This document shows positions 5,661 to 7,266 of a DNA stretch of 7,266 nt, in pieces. Numbering within the stretch: position 1 is the first letter of the stretch; each line of letters begins with the position of its first letter. The position numbers were made by a program, and so were the translations under genes. The DNA comes from Nitrospirota bacterium (GTDB lineage: Bacteria; Nitrospinota_A; UBA7883), in NCBI GenBank assembly GCA_011052055.1, contig DRJW01000330.1, forward strand, positions 1 to 7,266, written 5' to 3'. Under the pieces are notes generated by a model. The model was not told the DNA's origin. It saw only the letters and a program-made list of their open reading frames with translations, and ran no database searches.

Positions 5661-5821
5661 ATTTTCCCCTCCTTGCCTGAGGAGGGGAGCAAGGGGTGGT
5701 GTTCAATAAAAAATAACAACTGCACACCCCCTCGGCGCATCTGCGCCACTCCCCCTCGCAAAGGGGGAGAAAAAGATGGGGTACAGTCCTTGAAGGTAAA
5801 ATTAAGGGGTGGTGTTCAATA
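5661..5821. repeat. Hairpin-rich intergenic repeat element
   Basis: About 160 bp holds three strong hairpins: CCCCTCCT/AGGAGGGG (5666-5673 with 5680-5687, 6-nt loop), GGCGCA-TC-TGCGCC (5734-5747), and CTCCCCCT/AGGGGGAG (5749-5756 with 5762-5769, 5-nt loop). An 18-bp direct repeat AAGGGGTGGTGTTCAATA appears at 5691-5708 and 5804-5821. The C/G-block hairpins and the GGGGTGGT motif resemble dispersed, non-coding palindromic repeats I recall from many bacterial genomes, but I cannot name a family. Reading frames crossing it on both strands give proline/arginine-rich low-complexity translations and are not genes. The second 18-bp unit ends 2 bp before the ATG of the next gene, so the element forms that gene's upstream region. 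Confidence 0.7.
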
Positions 5822-5823
5822 TT

Positions 5824-6504
5824 ATGACAAACGCAAAACCTTTCGCCCTCCCAAAAACGGCCCTGGCTTTTCTTTCCGGGCTTGCGAAAAACAACAACAA
5901 AGCCTGGTTCACCGCGCATAAATCAGACTACGAAGAGAACCTGCTTGAGCCTCTTAAATTTCTTGTCATGGGCATGGGCGCGGCCTTTTCTAAAAAACTG
6001 CCCGGGCTCAACTACAGTCCGAAAGTCAACGGCTCTATTTTTCGAATCTACCGCGACGTCCGCTTTTCAAAAGATAAAAAGCCATACAAAACAAACGCAG
6101 GCGTTTTCCTCTGGGCGGGTTCATCTGCCAAGCTTACCTGCCCCGGAATTTATTTCCATCTGGAGGCGAAATCTGTAATGCTCGGCTCCGGCATTTACAG
6201 GATATCCAAAGAGACGATGGATCGGTACCGCAAACATGTCGCTGTCAAAGGATCAGCGCTGACCAGGGCGATCACCAAAGCGGAAAAAGCCGGGTTCAAG
6301 ATTGACGGTGAGAAGTTAAAGCGTGTTCCTTCCGGCTTCGATAAGGATCATAAATACGCCGAGCTTCTAAAGATGAAAGGGCTCTGGGTCGGCAAAACTT
6401 TCCCATCATCGAAAGTGACGAAAGGCGACCTTATCGGCTGGCTCAAAAAAGAGTACGCGCCGACGCTTGATGTCGTCAAAGCGTTAGGGAAAGCTGTTTT
6501 TTAA
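5824..6504 (+). CDS. DUF2461 domain-containing protein (TIGR02453-type)
   Basis: This 226-residue soluble protein covers the whole family length. Diagnostic parts are ALAFLSGLAKNNNKAWF with AHKSDYEEN close to the N-terminus (14-39), the signature IYRDVRFSKDKKPYKTN (75-91), GIYFHLEAKSVMLGSGIYR (108-126) and LKRVPSGFDKDHKYAELLKMKGL (165-187). The family is widespread and highly conserved in pattern, but its function is unknown to me; the Arg/Lys/Asp-rich signature may bind a phosphate or nucleotide (guess). I chose ATG 5824 because the family homology starts about ten residues later. GTG codons at 5809 and 5812 are also in frame, and AAGGGG at 5804-5809 is 14 nt from the ATG, too far for a normal ribosome site. 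The start is therefore uncertain by 4-5 codons. The upstream sequence is the end of a repeat element, and TAAAAT at 5797-5802 could be its -10. Confidence 0.9.
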   Translation: MTNAKPFALPKTALAFLSGLAKNNNKAWFTAHKSDYEENLLEPLKFLVMGMGAAFSKKLPGLNYSPKVNGSIFRIYRDVRFSKDKKPYKTNAGVFLWAGSSAKLTCPGIYFHLEAKSVMLGSGIYRISKETMDRYRKHVAVKGSALTRAITKAEKAGFKIDGEKLKRVPSGFDKDHKYAELLKMKGLWVGKTFPSSKVTKGDLIGWLKKEYAPTLDVVKALGKAVF

Positions 6505-6519
6505 TAAAATTATAATAAT

Positions 6520-6535
6520 TACCATCAATATGGTA
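6520..6535. promoter_or_regulatory. Operator-like inverted repeat TACCAT-CAAT-ATGGTA
   Basis: Perfect 6-bp arms enclose a 4-bp centre. The right arm overlaps the extended -10 of the downstream gene, so a bound protein would block transcription. No T-run follows, so it is not a terminator. Confidence 0.5.
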
Positions 6536-6539
6536 TATT
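6531..6539 (+). promoter_or_regulatory. Extended -10 promoter of the AT-rich gene
   Basis: TG-G-TATATT is an extended -10 (5/6 to TATAAT). No consensus -35 is visible in the AT-rich upstream stretch. The predicted start of transcription near 6546 leaves a leader of about 27 nt carrying AAAGGA (6557-6562). Confidence 0.5.
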
Positions 6540-6572
6540 CACAGATATTATTTGGTAAAGGATTGCAAACAA

Positions 6573-7266
6573 GTGGCTACAAAAAAACGTCGAAAAAAGG
6601 CCAAGTCTAAAAAAAATACAGCAGAAATAAAAACCAATCTTTCATCTGATGCCTTGCCTAGGCGAACACTAGAGCAAGCCATTAGAATTGCAACAATAAT
6701 TCATAAAACTTATGCTGGCACAACAGCCTCTTGGAATGATATTGCCGAAGCTCTTAAAATAGGCCCAAAATCAAATCAAACAAAATATTTAATGTGGTCA
6801 GCCAAAGCCTATGGATTAGTGTCATTGGAACCAGGACAAATAATATCTCTTTCAGAAACAGGACGTAAAATTGTAGCTCCAAACGAAGAAAATGAAGCCC
6901 AAGAAGCAAAGATAAAAGCATTGTTAACCCCAACTTTATTAAGTAAGTTTTATACTGCTTACAATCATCATCCCATTCCCAGTGAAGAGCTTTTTCCGAA
7001 TGTTCTAGAGAATAAATATAGCGTTCCAAGGAACTTGGTTAAAGAAGCACAAAAACTGATAATTGAAAATGCAAAATATGTAGGCATTTTGCAACAAGCT
7101 AGTGAAAGCGAAGAACTTAATATTATTTTATCAACATCCGATACTCGTTCTTCTAACGAAACTGTACTTAACGATGATATCGAAGATACGACAGATGAAA
7201 CGGAAATTTCTAAAAAGGTAGATTGGGCAAAAATTTGTTTTTTTATTACACCAATAAGCAATGATG
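6573..7266 (+). CDS. Winged-helix-like plus probable TIR-like/nucleotide-binding protein, candidate defence effector (3' partial)
   Basis: A reading frame of 231 codons starts at GTG 6573 and is still open at the window end. AAAGGA lies 10 nt upstream, and an in-frame stop at 6516 limits any extension. Residues 1-20 are Lys/Arg-rich. Residues 29-100 (LPRRTLEQAIRIA, WNDIAEALKIG, KYLMWSAKAYGLV, ISLSETGRKIVAP) look like a winged helix, and 110-173 continue with helices ending in AKYVGIL. An acidic Ser/Thr/Asp/Glu linker (about 176-213) leads to VDWAKICFFITPIS (216-229). The hydrophobic FFITPI type of strand commonly opens TIR-like or deoxyribosyltransferase-like nucleotide-binding domains, written as FVISPIG or FVIMPFG in relatives. 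I recall this N-terminal-module-plus-FFITPIG layout from uncharacterised proteins near defence genes. The catalytic part is not in view. Base composition is much more AT-rich than in the neighbours, which fits horizontal acquisition. Confidence 0.75.
   Translation, partial: MATKKRRKKAKSKKNTAEIKTNLSSDALPRRTLEQAIRIATIIHKTYAGTTASWNDIAEALKIGPKSNQTKYLMWSAKAYGLVSLEPGQIISLSETGRKIVAPNEENEAQEAKIKALLTPTLLSKFYTAYNHHPIPSEELFPNVLENKYSVPRNLVKEAQKLIIENAKYVGILQQASESEELNIILSTSDTRSSNETVLNDDIEDTTDETEISKKVDWAKICFFITPISND

Noticed and set aside
5540..5921. Overlapping frames on both strands across the hairpin repeat
   Set aside because: Translations are products of GC-block repeats (Pro, Arg and Gly runs) and begin or end in neighbouring genes.
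6754..7261. Two minus-strand frames of 91 and 97 codons in the AT-rich end
   Set aside because: Both are antisense to the open plus-strand gene, which has a promoter, ribosome site and recognisable motifs. Their hydrophobic, Ser/Leu-rich look is expected from antisense reading of AT-rich, acidic coding sequence.
1..7266. CRISPR array, IS element or integrase
   Set aside because: No regularly spaced repeats with unique spacers, no transposase-like frame and no terminal inverted repeats with target duplications were seen.

Overview
The window (7,266 bp) looks like a chromosomal stretch of a Gram-negative bacterium. Two secreted or outer-membrane-type proteins carry signal peptides, and one belongs to the CsgG/HfaB family. 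There are also sulfur-related genes (an ArsR-rhodanese fusion and a periplasmic DsrE-like protein). Base composition is moderate through most of the window and turns clearly AT-rich after about 6505. The gene set would suit a deltaproteobacterial, Nitrospinota- or Nitrospirota-like lineage, but nothing here fixes the phylum.

Layout. (1) 1-1240: the 3' part of an ArsR-type regulator fused to a rhodanese domain, convergent with an exported DsrE-family protein. (2) 1241-3937, all minus strand: a LeuT-type sodium:amino-acid symporter starting at GTG, a 58-residue single-span accessory protein that starts inside the symporter's stop codon (ATGA overlap), and a YciI-like protein 11 bp further on. 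After a 131-bp gap follows a YqeG-type HAD phosphatase. The symporter, small protein and YciI-like gene look like one operon. (3) 3990-5645: an unrecognised exported protein (minus strand, with a clear terminator) diverges from a CsgG/HfaB-family exported protein (plus strand, also with a clear terminator). Their 346-bp shared upstream region holds a perfect palindrome, repeated ATGCATGA boxes and an extended -10 promoter. (4) 5661-6504: a hairpin-rich intergenic repeat whose second 18-bp unit runs up to the start of a DUF2461-family gene. (5) 6505-7266: an AT-rich segment with an extended -10 promoter overlapped by a 6-4-6 inverted repeat. It drives the first 231 codons of a gene that the window end cuts off.

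The strongest candidate for something unusual is that last gene. It has a Lys/Arg-rich start, a winged-helix-like middle, an acidic linker and then an ICFFITPI motif like the opening strand of TIR-like nucleotide-binding domains. This layout resembles prokaryotic defence effectors, but the catalytic part is outside the window. The hidden small subunit of the symporter is the other item easily missed by routine annotation.
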